The notes beneath the pieces are model-generated. The model saw nothing but the letters and a program-made list of their open reading frames with translations. It was not told the DNA's origin and made no database searches. Positions 46,777 to 57,268 of a stretch of DNA of 64,000 bases are shown here, one piece after another. Made by a program: the position numbers and the translations under genes. The stretch spans positions 372,001 through 436,000 of the forward strand of contig JAZDSV010000007.1 in NCBI GenBank assembly GCA_036784855.1. Reading direction: 5' to 3'. This stretch comes from Aphelidium insulamus (taxonomy: Eukaryota; Aphelidiomycota; Aphelidea; Aphelidiaceae). Numbering within the stretch: position 1 is the stretch's first letter; each line of letters begins with the position of its first letter.

Positions 46777-47739
46777 CTAATTATAATTATCATCATCCGT
46801 GTCAGAGTCGGCGGCGCCAGCACGCCTGCTCCCAGAAGTACCAGCTGATTGTCCCGCGGCGAAGCACAGCGTCCGACACCGCTTGCCGGCCAGTTCCGCA
46901 TTTCCGTCCGCACTGACACCGTCCCGGTAGCCCAGCGTGCGCCGGTGCTGATAGCCCGGGTAGAGCGCGGGATCGAAGGGAATGGTGTCCCGCAGTGTAA
47001 AGTGCGGCCGTGCCAACCGCTTGCACTGCCACGAGTCGTACGGCTGACCCGACTTCAGCGTCACGTGCACCTGACCGTTCGGTCGTGCCAGCACAGCGCC
47101 CACCCCGTGAAAGAAGGCGGCCAGCATGCGCTGGTTGGCCAGTATATTGTGCTGCTGGTCCTTGATGCCCAGGCCGACGTGCGGAAAGTTGAACACGACC
47201 GTGTCAAAGGGGGTGTGGCAGCGCAGGGCGGCACAGCCACGGAGCTTGGTCGCGTCCACGCCAAATACCACCGGCACCCCAAACTCGTGGCGCAGTCGCT
47301 GGATGTTGGCGGCGGCGTCGGCGTACTTTTCCGCCAGCACCGCCTCCGTGTCCAGCGCGGTGGCCACCAGGCGGAGTGCAGGTGGCGCCTCTAGCAACTG
47401 CGGCGCACACTCGTTGCCGTCCTGGTCGAATGCCAGCGACGCGTCATACTCGGCCACGACACGGTCATGCTGCTGCCGGGCCAGTTGGGTCAGCTGACCA
47501 GCCAGCGCCACAGCGAACGAAAAGTTGCCCTCGCCCAGCAGCAAGATGCGCGCATCGGGCGACGTGTACGGGGAGCGTGCGGTGACGCGTCCCGCCTGCC
47601 GTGCACGCGCCTTGGCCGCGGCCTGTTCCCGGCGCACTGCTCTACTCTTGTCTCGGCCACTGCCATCGGCTGCCGAAGCTGCCGGCCGCTTGGACCGCGC
47701 GTGCTTCAATGCCGCCAACGCCGATTTCAATTTGGCCAT
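46777..47739 (-). CDS. 25S rRNA (uridine-N3)-methyltransferase, BMT5-like
   Basis: A single exon of 320 residues. The N-terminus is basic and Ala-rich, fitting a nucleolar protein. The Rossmann-like methyltransferase core starts ARILLLGEGNFSFAVALA, the family's 'lGEGdFSFs.sLa' SAM-binding motif. VVFGVDATKL, FDTVVFNFPHVGLGIKDQQH, NILANQRMLAAFFHGV and VHVTLKSGQPYDSWQCKRLA follow, all in the order of yeast BMT5 and the DUF2431 family. BMT5 makes m3U in 25S rRNA; the same reaction is inferred here. The C-terminal tail is acidic (DSDTDDDNYN). Very GC-rich and intronless, unlike most neighbours. Confidence 0.85.
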   Translation of the reverse strand: MAKLKSALAALKHARSKRPAASAADGSGRDKSRAVRREQAAAKARARQAGRVTARSPYTSPDARILLLGEGNFSFAVALAGQLTQLARQQHDRVVAEYDASLAFDQDGNECAPQLLEAPPALRLVATALDTEAVLAEKYADAAANIQRLRHEFGVPVVFGVDATKLRGCAALRCHTPFDTVVFNFPHVGLGIKDQQHNILANQRMLAAFFHGVGAVLARPNGQVHVTLKSGQPYDSWQCKRLARPHFTLRDTIPFDPALYPGYQHRRTLGYRDGVSADGNAELAGKRCRTLCFAAGQSAGTSGSRRAGAADSDTDDDNYN

Positions 47740-47751
47740 GATTGTGTGTTG

Positions 47752-47990
47752 TCAGCGGAAGAGTTTGATTGATTGATTGATTTATTCATTAAACGTATCT
47801 AACCGGTCGGTCATGGTCCGCCTGTCCGGTCCCGGTCAGCGGAAGAGTTATATGCGCAGAATATTCGTGTGCAAGTTTGTATATACGCATATATATACAT
47901 ACATAGAATATTCGTGTGCAAGTTTGTATATATATATATATACATATGTATATATATATATGTATATATATGTTTGTGGACCCCCCCTGA
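47752..47990. repeat. Cluster of short direct repeats and TA runs
   Basis: A word of about 15 bp (GTCAGCGGAAGAGTT) occurs at 47752 and 47836. A GATT run lies at 47766-47784. A word of about 28 bp containing AATATTCGTGTGCAAG occurs at about 47858-47885 and 47905-47932, followed by TATATA runs to 47970. The cluster fills most of the 341-bp divergent interval between the BMT5-like gene and the ankyrin gene. Confidence 0.8.
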
Positions 47991-48080
47991 CTGCAAATCT
48001 GTCAAGGGGATAATCACTCCTTCAATGAGAGTACAAAAGTGATCTTGCCGGCCATTGCACTCGCGCTCCCCGGATACGGC

Positions 48081-49262
48081 ATGCCGGCAAAATATAGATA
48101 TATTGATGAACAGAACGGTGACATAGAACCAGCACGCCTATGCGGACACGAACAGCCTGGCGGTGCCGAGCAGGTGCTGGCCAACGCGGACTTGGTGCAC
48201 CACATTTGCGCATTCAACGGCAGACGCGCGTTTCTGTACTGGGCACTGACGCGGCAGCTGGCAAGCGCCTGCCGAACAGCATTCCACGGCCCATACACAA
48301 GCTATGGCGCCGCGTTTGATTCCGACGGGGCCACGGAATACGCGCTGTACAACGCGGAGCACCACGCGCCACTCAAGAGCCATGCAGTGCTCAATGGCTA
48401 CTTGATGGGTGCGCGGCATCTGCACGCACGCTGCCCACACATCCCACTCCCATCCGACGCCTGTTTCACTGCCGGCATCACTGGCAGATTAGACGTGCTT
48501 GAGTGGTTGCGGGAAATCGGCACTGACTGGGGTCGCTTGTCATGTTCAATGGCAGCGCTGTACGGCCAGCGGGAGGTGCTTGCGTGGATGCGCCAGCAGG
48601 GCTTCAAGTATCACACTGAAACTTGCATTGCTGCCGCTGAGAACGGTCAGTTGGAGTTGGTGCAGTGGCTTCACGCTGAAGGCTGTCCGTGGGATGAGGG
48701 TACATGCGCGACCGCCGCACTTGGTGGCCACCTTGCTATGCTGCAATGGCTCCTTGCTGAAGGTTGTCCGTGGGATGTGAACACATTTGCAAACGCCGCC
48801 CTTGGTGGCCACCTTGCCATGCTGCAATGGCTCCTTGCTGAAGGTTGTCCACGGGATAAGGGGGCTTGTGCGCAAGCAGCGCGTGGAGGCCATCTGGAGA
48901 CGCTACAATGGATGCACGCAAATGGCTGTACGTGGGATGAGCGGGCTTGTGCCCAGGCAGCGCGTGGAGGCCATCTGGAGACGCTGCAGTGGCTGCACAC
49001 AAATCATTGTCCATGGGATGCAACTTCAACTACAGAGGCTTCCAGAGGCGGTCACATAGCAGTGCTGCGGTACTTGCATCAAGAAAACTGTCCGCTGACT
49101 GACCGTGCATACATTGATGCCGTGCTAGGCAACCATATGCCAGTTCTGGTGTGGCTGCACGCGCATGACTGCCCATGGCCAGCACGGAACCAGTTCCTGG
49201 TTGGGGCAGACACGGATGCCGCGATTAATCAGTGGCTGCAAGATCATAAGCCTGCGCTATAG
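48081..49262 (+). CDS. Ankyrin-repeat protein of the GHLEVLQWL..GCPWD type
   Basis: A single exon of about 393 residues from ATG 48081. After a non-repeat N-terminal region of about 125 residues there are roughly eight ankyrin-type repeats with the pattern GHLxxLQWLxxxGCPWDxxT. Repeats near 48700-48990 are almost identical at the DNA level, so they multiplied recently. This repeat style is typical of ankyrin families expanded in protists, oomycetes and giant viruses. The N-terminal part (ADLVHHICAFNGRRAFLYWA) could be a degenerate F-box-like segment, but I cannot be sure. No membrane helix or signal. The partner and function are unknown; binding other proteins is the safe inference. Confidence 0.8.
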   Translation: MPAKYRYIDEQNGDIEPARLCGHEQPGGAEQVLANADLVHHICAFNGRRAFLYWALTRQLASACRTAFHGPYTSYGAAFDSDGATEYALYNAEHHAPLKSHAVLNGYLMGARHLHARCPHIPLPSDACFTAGITGRLDVLEWLREIGTDWGRLSCSMAALYGQREVLAWMRQQGFKYHTETCIAAAENGQLELVQWLHAEGCPWDEGTCATAALGGHLAMLQWLLAEGCPWDVNTFANAALGGHLAMLQWLLAEGCPRDKGACAQAARGGHLETLQWMHANGCTWDERACAQAARGGHLETLQWLHTNHCPWDATSTTEASRGGHIAVLRYLHQENCPLTDRAYIDAVLGNHMPVLVWLHAHDCPWPARNQFLVGADTDAAINQWLQDHKPAL

Positions 49263-49499
49263 AACATAGAAAGAAGTATATTAAATACATATTATTAATA
49301 CATATACATTACACTATGCTTCCTTGATAACAAAAGTAAACCTAGGTACTTTTGTAATATTATCCGTCAACATATTATCCATCCATTAATAACAAGCAAT
49401 ATGAACAGTTTGGGACCCGCTAGGGTTGTGCAATCCAAGCATCAGCCTTCAGGGCTTTTCAAAGACAATCTTAATAGATATTAATCACATTGAACAACA

Positions 49500-50327
49500 A
49501 TGCAACGGGCACCATGGCGACTGGGACGCGTCGCGCAGCATGCCCGCCGTGACTACTCCACGGCACTGGCAGCCACTGCAGAGCAGTCAGGGCCATCGGT
49601 GGCATCCACGCCTGCACCCTCGATGCTGTCGGCATCCGCCGCCCACTGGGCCGCCTTTCTCACCACCGGGCTGGACGCGCGCCTGCTCTACAACTGGCCC
49701 GCGGAGAAGCGTCAGCACCTCACGGCCCAGCTCGCCAGTAGTACAGCTAAAACATTGTCCGCCACCACTCAAAGTACAATGGATAACTTGCCCGCCAACA
49801 AGTCACTGCGCGCCAAACTGGAGGCCAGGAAGCCGCAGTACGTGGACGGGTGGCGCGCCACAACGCTGACACACGGCGGCTACGACCCAGAGTCCCGTCG
49901 GCAACCGTGGCAAATCACCGTGGCCGGCCGCCACTACACGCCGCTGGACCGCCGACCCGCCGAGGAGCTGGCACGTTTCCACGAGAAACGCGCCGACAAG
50001 GAGGGCCGCCAGGAGGACAAGCTTTACCGGCAGCTGAACAAGGCCATCGGCCGGCGCCGCTTCACCGAGGCCGAGAAGCTACTGGACGGGGAGCAGCGGC
50101 GGTTGGATGTGCGCGATGAGCGGCTACAGCTGGAAGGCCCGCTATCCACGGTACCGCTGCGCTTTCGGCCAGCCAGCGAACAGCAGCGCGTGGTGTCGAT
50201 GAGGCGCGCGCAGATCACGCAGGCCATGGCGCAGATGCCGCAGCGGCTGGCTGCCTGGAGTGCCAAGCGGCAGCAGCGTGCACCGCGCACAGTGCAGCAA
50301 AAGGAGGGCGGCAAGCGCAAAGTGTGA
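49500..50327 (+). CDS. Probable mitochondrial protein of unknown family
   Basis: A single exon of 275 residues. The N-terminus (MQRAPWRLGRVAQHARRDYS) is rich in Arg and lacks acidic residues for its first 15 positions, like a mitochondrial targeting peptide with an RDYS cleavage-like site. The middle includes WAAFLTTGLDARLLYNWPAE and a GWRATTLTHGGYDPESRRQP segment. The C-terminal half is highly charged helix (LARFHEKRADKEGRQEDKLY, then KAIGRRRFTEAEKLLDGEQR) with a Lys-rich end. A mitoribosomal or assembly protein would fit but I recognise no family. Strongly GC-rich coding. Confidence 0.55.
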   Translation: MQRAPWRLGRVAQHARRDYSTALAATAEQSGPSVASTPAPSMLSASAAHWAAFLTTGLDARLLYNWPAEKRQHLTAQLASSTAKTLSATTQSTMDNLPANKSLRAKLEARKPQYVDGWRATTLTHGGYDPESRRQPWQITVAGRHYTPLDRRPAEELARFHEKRADKEGRQEDKLYRQLNKAIGRRRFTEAEKLLDGEQRRLDVRDERLQLEGPLSTVPLRFRPASEQQRVVSMRRAQITQAMAQMPQRLAAWSAKRQQRAPRTVQQKEGGKRKV

Positions 50328-50815
50328 CAGTGATCTAGCTGTGTGTACAATGCACCTGGAGCGGCAATAGACTATAGTGCAGTGTGAAGTAAATATAGTT
50401 GTAGTGACTGACTCTGACTGTCTATAGTGTATTGTACATGCATGATAAATACAAGTCAGTGAGGGCCAAATGCTTCAATGCAATTACTGGATGAGCACAC
50501 ACAGTTGGGTCACCAATAGAGTGGCAGCGATACTATCAGTAGCAATACTATCAGTAGCGATACTAACCGTGTAGATATAAAGATCCGACATTGATATCAA
50601 CATTACATTAATAGAGTTGTGGCGAGATCTGCACGATCGTATCGCCTCATATCGCTGATTGCATCGCCGCACTCATATTGGCGGCTTACTTGATCGCGAT
50701 CGCCATCTTTCGGGCATAAAAGACGTGCTCTAGGCGTGCTTAGCTGCATCAGCCACAGCTACAACTGCTCTTCACTGCTCAGACACACACACACACACAC
50801 TCAACAACAACGTGA
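50328..50815. other. Intergenic region upstream of the small secreted peptide gene
   Basis: 488 bp. It contains a tandem 15-bp word (ATACTATCAGTAGCA-like, twice, near 50528-50564), then a CA run at 50781-50801 just before the peptide's ATG. It should contain the promoter of that gene. No coding sequence was seen. Confidence 0.5.
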
Positions 50816-50956
50816 ATGAAGGTTACTGCACTGCTTGTGGGCGCCTTGCTGGTCTTGGCTGGCAGCACCGAGGCACACCGTCGCCATGGACATCCTTATG
50901 GCCGTTCGCCGAGCCACTATGCGACGAGCCACGGCCGTTACCGCCGCCATCGCTGA
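50816..50956 (+). CDS. Tiny secreted His/Arg/Tyr-rich peptide
   Basis: A single exon encoding 46 residues. Residues 1-20 (MKVTALLVGALLVLAGSTEA) form a textbook signal peptide ending in an A-x-A-like site. The remaining 26 residues contain 7 Arg, 6 His and 3 Tyr, with no acidic residue and no cysteine (HRRHGHPYGR, then SPSHYATSHGRYRRHR). This composition recalls histatin-like cationic peptides, but homology is not claimed. The ATG lies directly after a CA-rich leader. No downstream partner gene is evident. An antimicrobial, metal-binding or cell-wall role is possible. The strong signal peptide plus clean cationic tail argues that the short frame is real. Confidence 0.6.
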   Translation: MKVTALLVGALLVLAGSTEAHRRHGHPYGRSPSHYATSHGRYRRHR

Positions 50957-51333
50957 GTGGATGCTTGTTAGTTAGTTTGTTATGTCAATACATTTGCTTA
51001 ATCATCTTTTCTTTCATGTCAACCTTGACCTCGTTGTCCATCTGCTATATGCTTTACAAATACAAATATATGCCTACATGTATGCCGCACATGCATTGCA
51101 CACTCATGTATGCCACACACACACACACACACTATGCGCAACTATCTATGATGAGTACCGAGACATTTGCACGTCAGTCAGACGGGCCCCACTGAGAGGG
51201 CTCGCGTGGTGCTAACCTTCGCGTAGCTGAGACAAATAGTTGTCTGCATTGTGGTGTGTGCTAAGCGCATTACACACCTGCCTGGACTGCGCGCGTCACG
51301 TCCATTGTACATAGATCCCAGCTGTATACGTAA
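50957..51333. other. Intergenic region
   Basis: 377 bp with a CA run at about 51113-51131. Nothing coding was recognised. It should carry the peptide gene's 3'UTR and the TBC1D20 promoter. Confidence 0.5.
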
Positions 51334-52964
51334 ATGACGCGGCGGCGTGCTAGGCGGCATCGCGGCAAGGGACGCCAACGTGGGGCAGTTGGGAGCCACA
51401 AGCAGACCGTCTACCAAGAGGTCGTCGACACCCCGCCCATTGGCCAGAAGCCGGTGGCGCATCACATTGTGCAGGCGGTGGAGCTGCGGGATGTGGCACA
51501 GTTGAGGCGGCTGGGCACTCGCTGTGATACTGGTGGCGGCTTCCTAGACCATGCAACCAGGCGCTTGGTTTGGCCACTTTTGCTGCACTGCCGCGACTCT
51601 GACAGTATTGACACTGCCACTGCACTGCCATCTGGTGCATGCGCAGCCGCGCCAACACAGAAAAAAGAACAGATGGATGAGCTGCTGGCTACGCATCGCG
51701 ACTGGCACCAGGTGGAGCTGGACATTGCCCGCTCACTGGTGCACTTCACCGACGGCAAGTTGGCTGCTGAAATAGCCATCGATGTACCTCTCATGCCACT
51801 GTAGACATGTCGGATGCAGAACGTCTAGAGCGTCGCGGCCAACTGGCCACCGTTGTACACACTGTCTTGGCACGTCATCCACACCTTCACTACTATCAGG
51901 CAGGCACATTACTGTATATATATAAGGGATGTATATGTACTTATACGTGTTACGTATTACTTACATATATATATTCTAATACCATCTGTTACATAAAGGG
52001 ATTCCACGATGTGTGCACCGTGCTTCTACTTGTTCTCGACAGTGTCCCGGTGACCACTCTGGCCGCGGAAACACTGGCGCTGTATTACCTGCGAGACGCC
52101 ATGGAGCCGCGACTGGACCCCGTGCTGTGCCAGATGGAACTGGGGGCCATCATTGTGGAGTGTGAGTGTCGGGAGGTGGCGCGACTGCTGCACCAGGCGG
52201 CTGTGCCCGCGCACTACTCTGTCGCATGGCTGCTGACGTGGATGGCGCACGTGTGCCGCGACCTCGACACCGTGGCGCGCCTATTCGACTTTTTCATTGC
52301 GGCCGACACTCCCCTGATGCCCATGTACTTTGCCGTGGCCGTACGTAGATGCATGCATACTCGTATCTGTGATATGTTCTCAACAGACATTGTACACTTG
52401 TTCGTGTAATACTATGATATATAATATGATAGATATGTTATATAATCATAACATTTTATGACCTATACTGTTAACAGACATTCATAGGTGACACTGGATA
52501 GGAGAGAAGAGCTGATGGCAGTGGACCCGTCAGACAGCGCGGAACTGTACTCGACGCTCCAAACATTTCCAACGACATACACAACAGATGACCTGCAACG
52601 ATGGATGCGCGACAGTTTACGGCTGAGTACACGGTACGCACTGCGCGGTCGACTAGCACGCTACTTCCAGCCATCACATACACCACTGCCGCCGTGGTCG
52701 TGCGCCATGCGGTTCCCTACAGACTGGCTGGACCGGCCGTGGTTGCAGCGCGGTGTCGAGACTGCGCGGGTGTGCCTGCTGGCAATCACAACTAGCAGTC
52801 AGCGGTCAGAGTTTCGGTTGGAGGTGCATATGCGGCACCGGCGCGCCACTCCACTACAGCCACCTTGGCAGCGCCCTGTACCAATTATCACGTCAGTTTC
52901 GGTGGCGGTGCTGTCCGCACTGTGGCTGTTTTATCTGCGCCAATACAGTTTGACTTACACTTAA
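51334..52964 (+). CDS. TBC1D20: Rab GTPase-activating protein TBC1D20 (Gyp8)
   Basis: TBC1D20 is an ER-anchored GAP for Rab1/Rab18. Four exons, 51334-51754, 51805-51899, 51999-52340 and 52488-52964, give about 444 residues. The TBC domain shows ATRRLVWPLLL (Arg-finger region), HRDWHQVELDIARSLVHF, ARHPHLHYYQ joined to GFHDV (the YYQG Gln finger), and the TBC1D20-typical AWLLTWMAHVCRDLDTVARL, FDFFIAADTPLMPMYFAV. The C-terminus ends in one membrane helix (ITSVSVAVLSALWLFYLRQY), the ER anchor. Intron 1 (51755-51804) keeps frame only with a GCAAGT donor. Intron 2 (51900-51998) would use GCAGGC; if retained it adds 33 residues without a stop, directly after the catalytic Gln. Confidence 0.88.
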
Positions 52965-53384
52965 GTATGATTTAATTGTACTTGAGAGTACGTTGCGCTA
53001 CGGCGCTTTCTGATGATCGATAAGACCAGCACTACGATAATGCACAAGTGCTACTGTCGGTCCTGCAGAGACATATCATATATACCAGCAAGTTCCGACG
53101 CCAAGATGTGGTGGATGTGATCTTGCCTAGACGATATCGTAATCATCGCAGATGTTGTCATACTTTGGCGGCATCTATTCCACATACACTGGCATAATGG
53201 CCTCTGACCTGCCAATGTATCGACGGCGGCCATCAGCGCACTTACAAGTCAATAGAGTGATGATTATTGTATTTCATAAGTACTCTAGTATTTACTTGCA
53301 GCATCTGTGTTGTATGTGTCTGCAAGGTATCTATCCAAGCACTGAAGGACCACAGATATAACTGCAAGCATATTGTGCATATAT
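52965..53384. other. Intergenic region
   Basis: 420 bp between TBC1D20 and the phosphatase-like gene on the same strand. AT-rich; short open frames only, none with conserved features. Confidence 0.5.
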
Positions 53385-54378
53385 ATGGAATCATTGGCGC
53401 ACACGTCGACAGATCCCGCCGGTGCCTTACCGCTACACTCGCCCGAGGGCTTTGGCGTGGTCGAGCCTGGGATCTACCGCTCCAATGCGCTGCACCCGTC
53501 CAACTTTTCCTACCTGCGCCACGCGTCGCTCATCAGACCACGTGTTCCCGGAGTGCCTGCACCGCAGAAGTCAAAGGACGCGCACCGCCGGCCATCCACG
53601 ACTACGACTACGGCCACCGCCACAACTCCCAGTAGCTCCACCTCCAGTCATGGTGGTGGTGGAGATGGCACCGCTACCAGACCCGAACCGCTACGGACAG
53701 CGGTGCTGCTCTCTCCCGAGGTGCCCACCCGGTCCGTCCTAATGTTCTTTGAGGAGCACGGCATCCAGTTCATACACCTGGGCGCGCACTGCTCCCCGCT
53801 GGGACATGGCACTGGCATATCTGCGCATGCCACAGGTGGCGGCACCGGATCCATTGCGGCAAATAGCGCCAACACAACTGCCGCAGTCACAACTGCCGCC
53901 GCCAGCTTGTGGCGACCCATAAGCGAGGAACTTATCAAAGAAGGTCCGCTACACCAATATCTATGCGTACTTGCATATATATATATATATATATATGTGA
54001 CACGTGCATATGCATGTAGCCATGGAGATTGTGCTGGACGTGCGACGGCATCCGGTGCTGATATTTTGCACAAGTGGCATCTACGAGACCGGCACCTTCA
54101 TTGGCTGTCTGAGTGCGTATATTTATCATGTCGAAAGTATAGCTCTCACAGAGTGTTTTGCAGGGAAGCTGCAGTGCTGGTCCCTGAACTCTATACTGGC
54201 AGAGTATCGCGCGTATGCCGGTGTCCGTGCACGCCACCTCAACGAACAGTTCATCGAGCTGTTTGACTTGGATTTGGTGGCGCTGCCACCTGCAGAGCAC
54301 TTGCCGCCATTTCTCCTCTCGCAGCTGGCTAGCGATCGGCAAGAATTGGTATTCCTCACTACTACTACAACAACATAG
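53385..54378 (+). CDS. Siw14/Oca-type tyrosine phosphatase-like protein, active site changed
   Basis: Three exons, 53385-53943, 54020-54112 and 54164-54378. The N-terminal FGVVEPGIYRSNALHPSNFSYL is the entry motif of the plant and fungal atypical dual-specificity phosphatases (Siw14, Oca1-Oca6). A Ser/Thr/Gly-rich insert of roughly 60 residues splits the domain, and a second low-complexity insert follows GAHCSPLGHG. The P-loop reads HPVLIFCTSGIYETGTFIGC, where family members have HC-x-x-G-K-H-R-T-G. The Cys remains, but the invariant Arg is Glu. LRKLQCWSLNSILAEYRAYAG and ARHLNEQFIELFDL then match the family closely. So it is most likely a non-catalytic Oca-like protein. Active members act on inositol pyrophosphates and in the oxidant response. 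Confidence 0.8.
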
Positions 54379-54461
54379 ATTGCATTGCGTAGACTTGTAC
54401 AAAGTATTCTACATATTTACACATGATCTCTTCAAATACATTGCATCATCGCCTAGCGTCA

Positions 54462-56786
54462 TTAGATGGATGCAGCGCTGGCCTTCAGCAGGTCGGTCAG
54501 TGTATCGTCGAGCATCTTGCGGAAGCTGCGGCTGCAGGTGTCCTTGCACTGGCGGCGTGAGGCGATGGAGAACTTGAGCTTGGACTTGCCGATCGCATAG
54601 TTCACACCGTACCCGTCTATGATGTGTCAGCATTATGATAAACTTGGAGACATATCTGTTCCGGCACTCACCCACGGTTACTGGGCCGAATCCACCGTAG
54701 AAGTAGTCCCCTGGTGAAACATTGCTGGTGCTCAGGCGAAAGTTCATGGACTTTAGGTACGCCGGATCGGCAAATATGGGCGCCATATCTCCGGTGGCCT
54801 GCATCATGCGCAGACCAAGCAGATGCCGGTCGACACCGCGGCCGTTAGTTGCGTCCACCGAGTACTGGACGTGCTGCTGAACGGCCTTCCGGAACAAACT
54901 AATCTTTTCGCCGGGCTGCAGTCGGTACAGTCAGTATGGAAGTAGTCAATAGGCACACATATCTGAGCACTTGCCGGCACTTTGTCATTGTCGAATGCAG
55001 CAGTGAATGCCACCGACTCTTCAGAGCACGCGCGAATAGTCTCCGTGCGGCTATAGCGGCGTCATACTTGAACAGGTGCCTTTCATACATATTTACCCAT
55101 GAAGAAACTGGCGAACAGAGGCCGACTCGTAGGTGGGGCACGGCTCTTTGTAGATGCGGTACCAGGTCAATTGCATTGCCATCTGCACAAAAGCGTCCGG
55201 GCTGCACTTGGCCACACTCTTGATTTCCTCGCTGCCAAACTTGTTAAAGTGCAACAGCACACTGTCGATGTCGGCGATTTCCTTGTCGGCTGTGTACCGT
55301 GAGTGCTGATGATAGAGATTACATTTCTTTACCTCGAGTTGAAGCAGCTTCGATTGCTTCGTGCACCGCATTGTCCGTGGTCCAGGTAACTTTAACAGGT
55401 TCCTCCAGAGATGCATTGCTAGTATGCGGCGGGTCCCTTGCGGGCTCTCTGCATCCATAATTTTTTAGCTTATTATGCAAGGCCTGGACGCAATGCTTAC
55501 GCCTTGATGCAGTCACCCATGATACGGCCGGGGATCACAGCATCCGACGGCGAGTGCTGATATTTAAAATCACGTAGTTAAACTATACCTTCATACCTCT
55601 CCATTGCAACCACCGTGGCCATTGTTCATAAATATGAACGACAGCGACTTGTCAAACCACCGGTTTCTGGCACCCTGACCGTGGAACATTATCCTATGCG
55701 ACACATCCGCGTCTGCCAGAGTGCTGTACGGCTCCAACGACACGGCAAATAGCGAATCCTCAATATCCCTAAATGCTTGCTGGTTCTTCACATCCAGCTT
55801 GCACATATGCTCATGCATCTAGTAGAATTACTACAATTACTGCAATTACTGCAATTACAGCAATCAGTGGCACTGACTTCCGTCCACTTGTCACGGTGCT
55901 CCGAGGTGAGTAGGCCAACTGCTGGCTGCTGCTGCTCTCCCGTGCTGCTGGTTTGGTGTTTTTGCACCACGCGCTGCAGCTGGCTGTGCAGAGAGTATTA
56001 ATTATGTTTAAGCATATGCCTCTGCAACTTGCCTCTGCAACTGCGCAATGGATACGCGCTCTCCATTCGCGCCCAGCACCGGCACTTTGTAGATCTGGTC
56101 CTCTAGCATGACAATTATGTGCCTCGCTTTCGCCGGGAACGTCTGAACAATGTAATCGGCTGGCTTCTTGGGCACGCGACACACGCCAAACTGCATGCGG
56201 TACTGGTTCATGCAGAGTGGCACCCTCTTCTTGCCCATCGTCTCTGGCGGCAGTGTCTCGCTAGCAGTGACGGAGGTGTGAAACATACATTGCGGCACAC
56301 GGCCACCCACCTGTCAAGCGCATCCTTAAAGTTGAGCAAATTGGTAATCATCCCGCTGGCGCGGCGCAGTTGCACTTCCGTGTAGCCGCGGTGGTTGTTG
56401 CTCTCCGCGCCTGGCGCCGCGACCTCTGTGACACCCGGCGTGTCCACAAACTCCAGCCACCAGTTGACATTGATTAGCGTGGATTCGCGCCAGCTGAGGT
56501 ACGCCTTGTCCAGCCAGATGGACTCGAGCCACGAGTTTGGCTGCGTGCGATCGTACTCTTGTAGACGCTGCTGCAACTTCTCGCCAATGCCACCGGGGCG
56601 GATAAAGTCCGTCACCACGGCCTTGGTGGCGGCGTACTCTGTCGGCGTGAGCACGGGCTTGCACGAGCGAAGATAGCGGCCGGCTGTCTCTTCCAGCGGC
56701 ACAATGGGCAGCCGTGGCAGTTCACTTTGGCGGGCAAATGTGCCAATGCGGCGCACAACGGGGCGGCAGCGCACCGCGGCGAGCAT
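54462..56786 (-). CDS. Carnitine O-acyltransferase (carnitine acetyltransferase type)
   Basis: It moves acyl groups between CoA and carnitine. The start at 56786 gives MLAAVRCRPVVRRIGTFARQ, an Arg-rich mitochondrial targeting peptide. Then LPRLPIVPLEETAGRYLRS, SWLESIWLDKAYLSWRES and VNWWLEF, the choline/carnitine-acyltransferase N-terminal signature. NRWFDKSLSFIF and the catalytic His in EHSPSDA follow, the latter joined over an intron. FNKFGSEEIKSVAKCSPDAF, MAMQLTWYRIY, RACSEESVAF and GVDRHLLGLRMM are the C-terminal family blocks. The end, KASAASI, is not a clear peroxisomal signal. About nine introns; the one before MHEHMCKL contains a TAATTGCAG-type tandem. Substrate chain length cannot be read with certainty; acetyl type is favoured. 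Confidence 0.85.
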
Positions 56787-56953
56787 TTGGTGTGCGTGTG
56801 TGTGGTTGCTGCTGTGAAAATATTCAAACAGTGCCAGCCAATATTGTCCTCACACCTACATACGTATGTATACACTAGGTATATATGCACATAATTGTAG
56901 CTGATATCTGGTGCTATTTGGTGGCTAGCGGCACACAAATCTTTCCAGCAGCC

Positions 56954-57268
56954 ATGGCATTGTCGGAAACAGTGCTTGATTATCTTCGCCATATCGGCCA
57001 TACTTGCATGCTATCGGTGCAGATGTTTTACTTTGCAAGTGAAAGGCCACGCATTTTGCTCCAGTTTCGGGATGCCAGTGAATATATGCCAGCTTTGAGT
57101 GATAAACAGGTCGTGCCTGACGCGCCTCGCCACACAGACGACGTCGTTCCAATATATTACATTCTCAAATACTATTTAAGTAAGCCGTCAATATCCTACA
57201 CGCTACACTTTGAAAAGTCACTATTATTCGGAATAGCATATTCAGGCGGCTACTTGTATTATGTGTAG
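56954..57268 (+). CDS. Hypothetical small protein
   Basis: An open frame of about 104 residues from ATG 56954 (MALSETVLDYLRHIGHTCML, then FYFASERPRILLQFRDASEY). It looks coding in composition, with mixed beta and helix, but I cannot assign a family. The C-terminal third after KYYLS may be intron or UTR. It is divergent from the carnitine acyltransferase, with 167 bp between the start codons. A larger gene with further exons is possible. Confidence 0.3.
   Translation: MALSETVLDYLRHIGHTCMLSVQMFYFASERPRILLQFRDASEYMPALSDKQVVPDAPRHTDDVVPIYYILKYYLSKPSISYTLHFEKSLLFGIAYSGGYLYYV

Noticed and set aside
55825-55865. Tandem TAATTGCAG-like units read as a Cys/Asn/Ser-rich peptide
   Set aside because: They lie in a carnitine acyltransferase intron; in the frame of the next exon they contain stops, so they are not coding.
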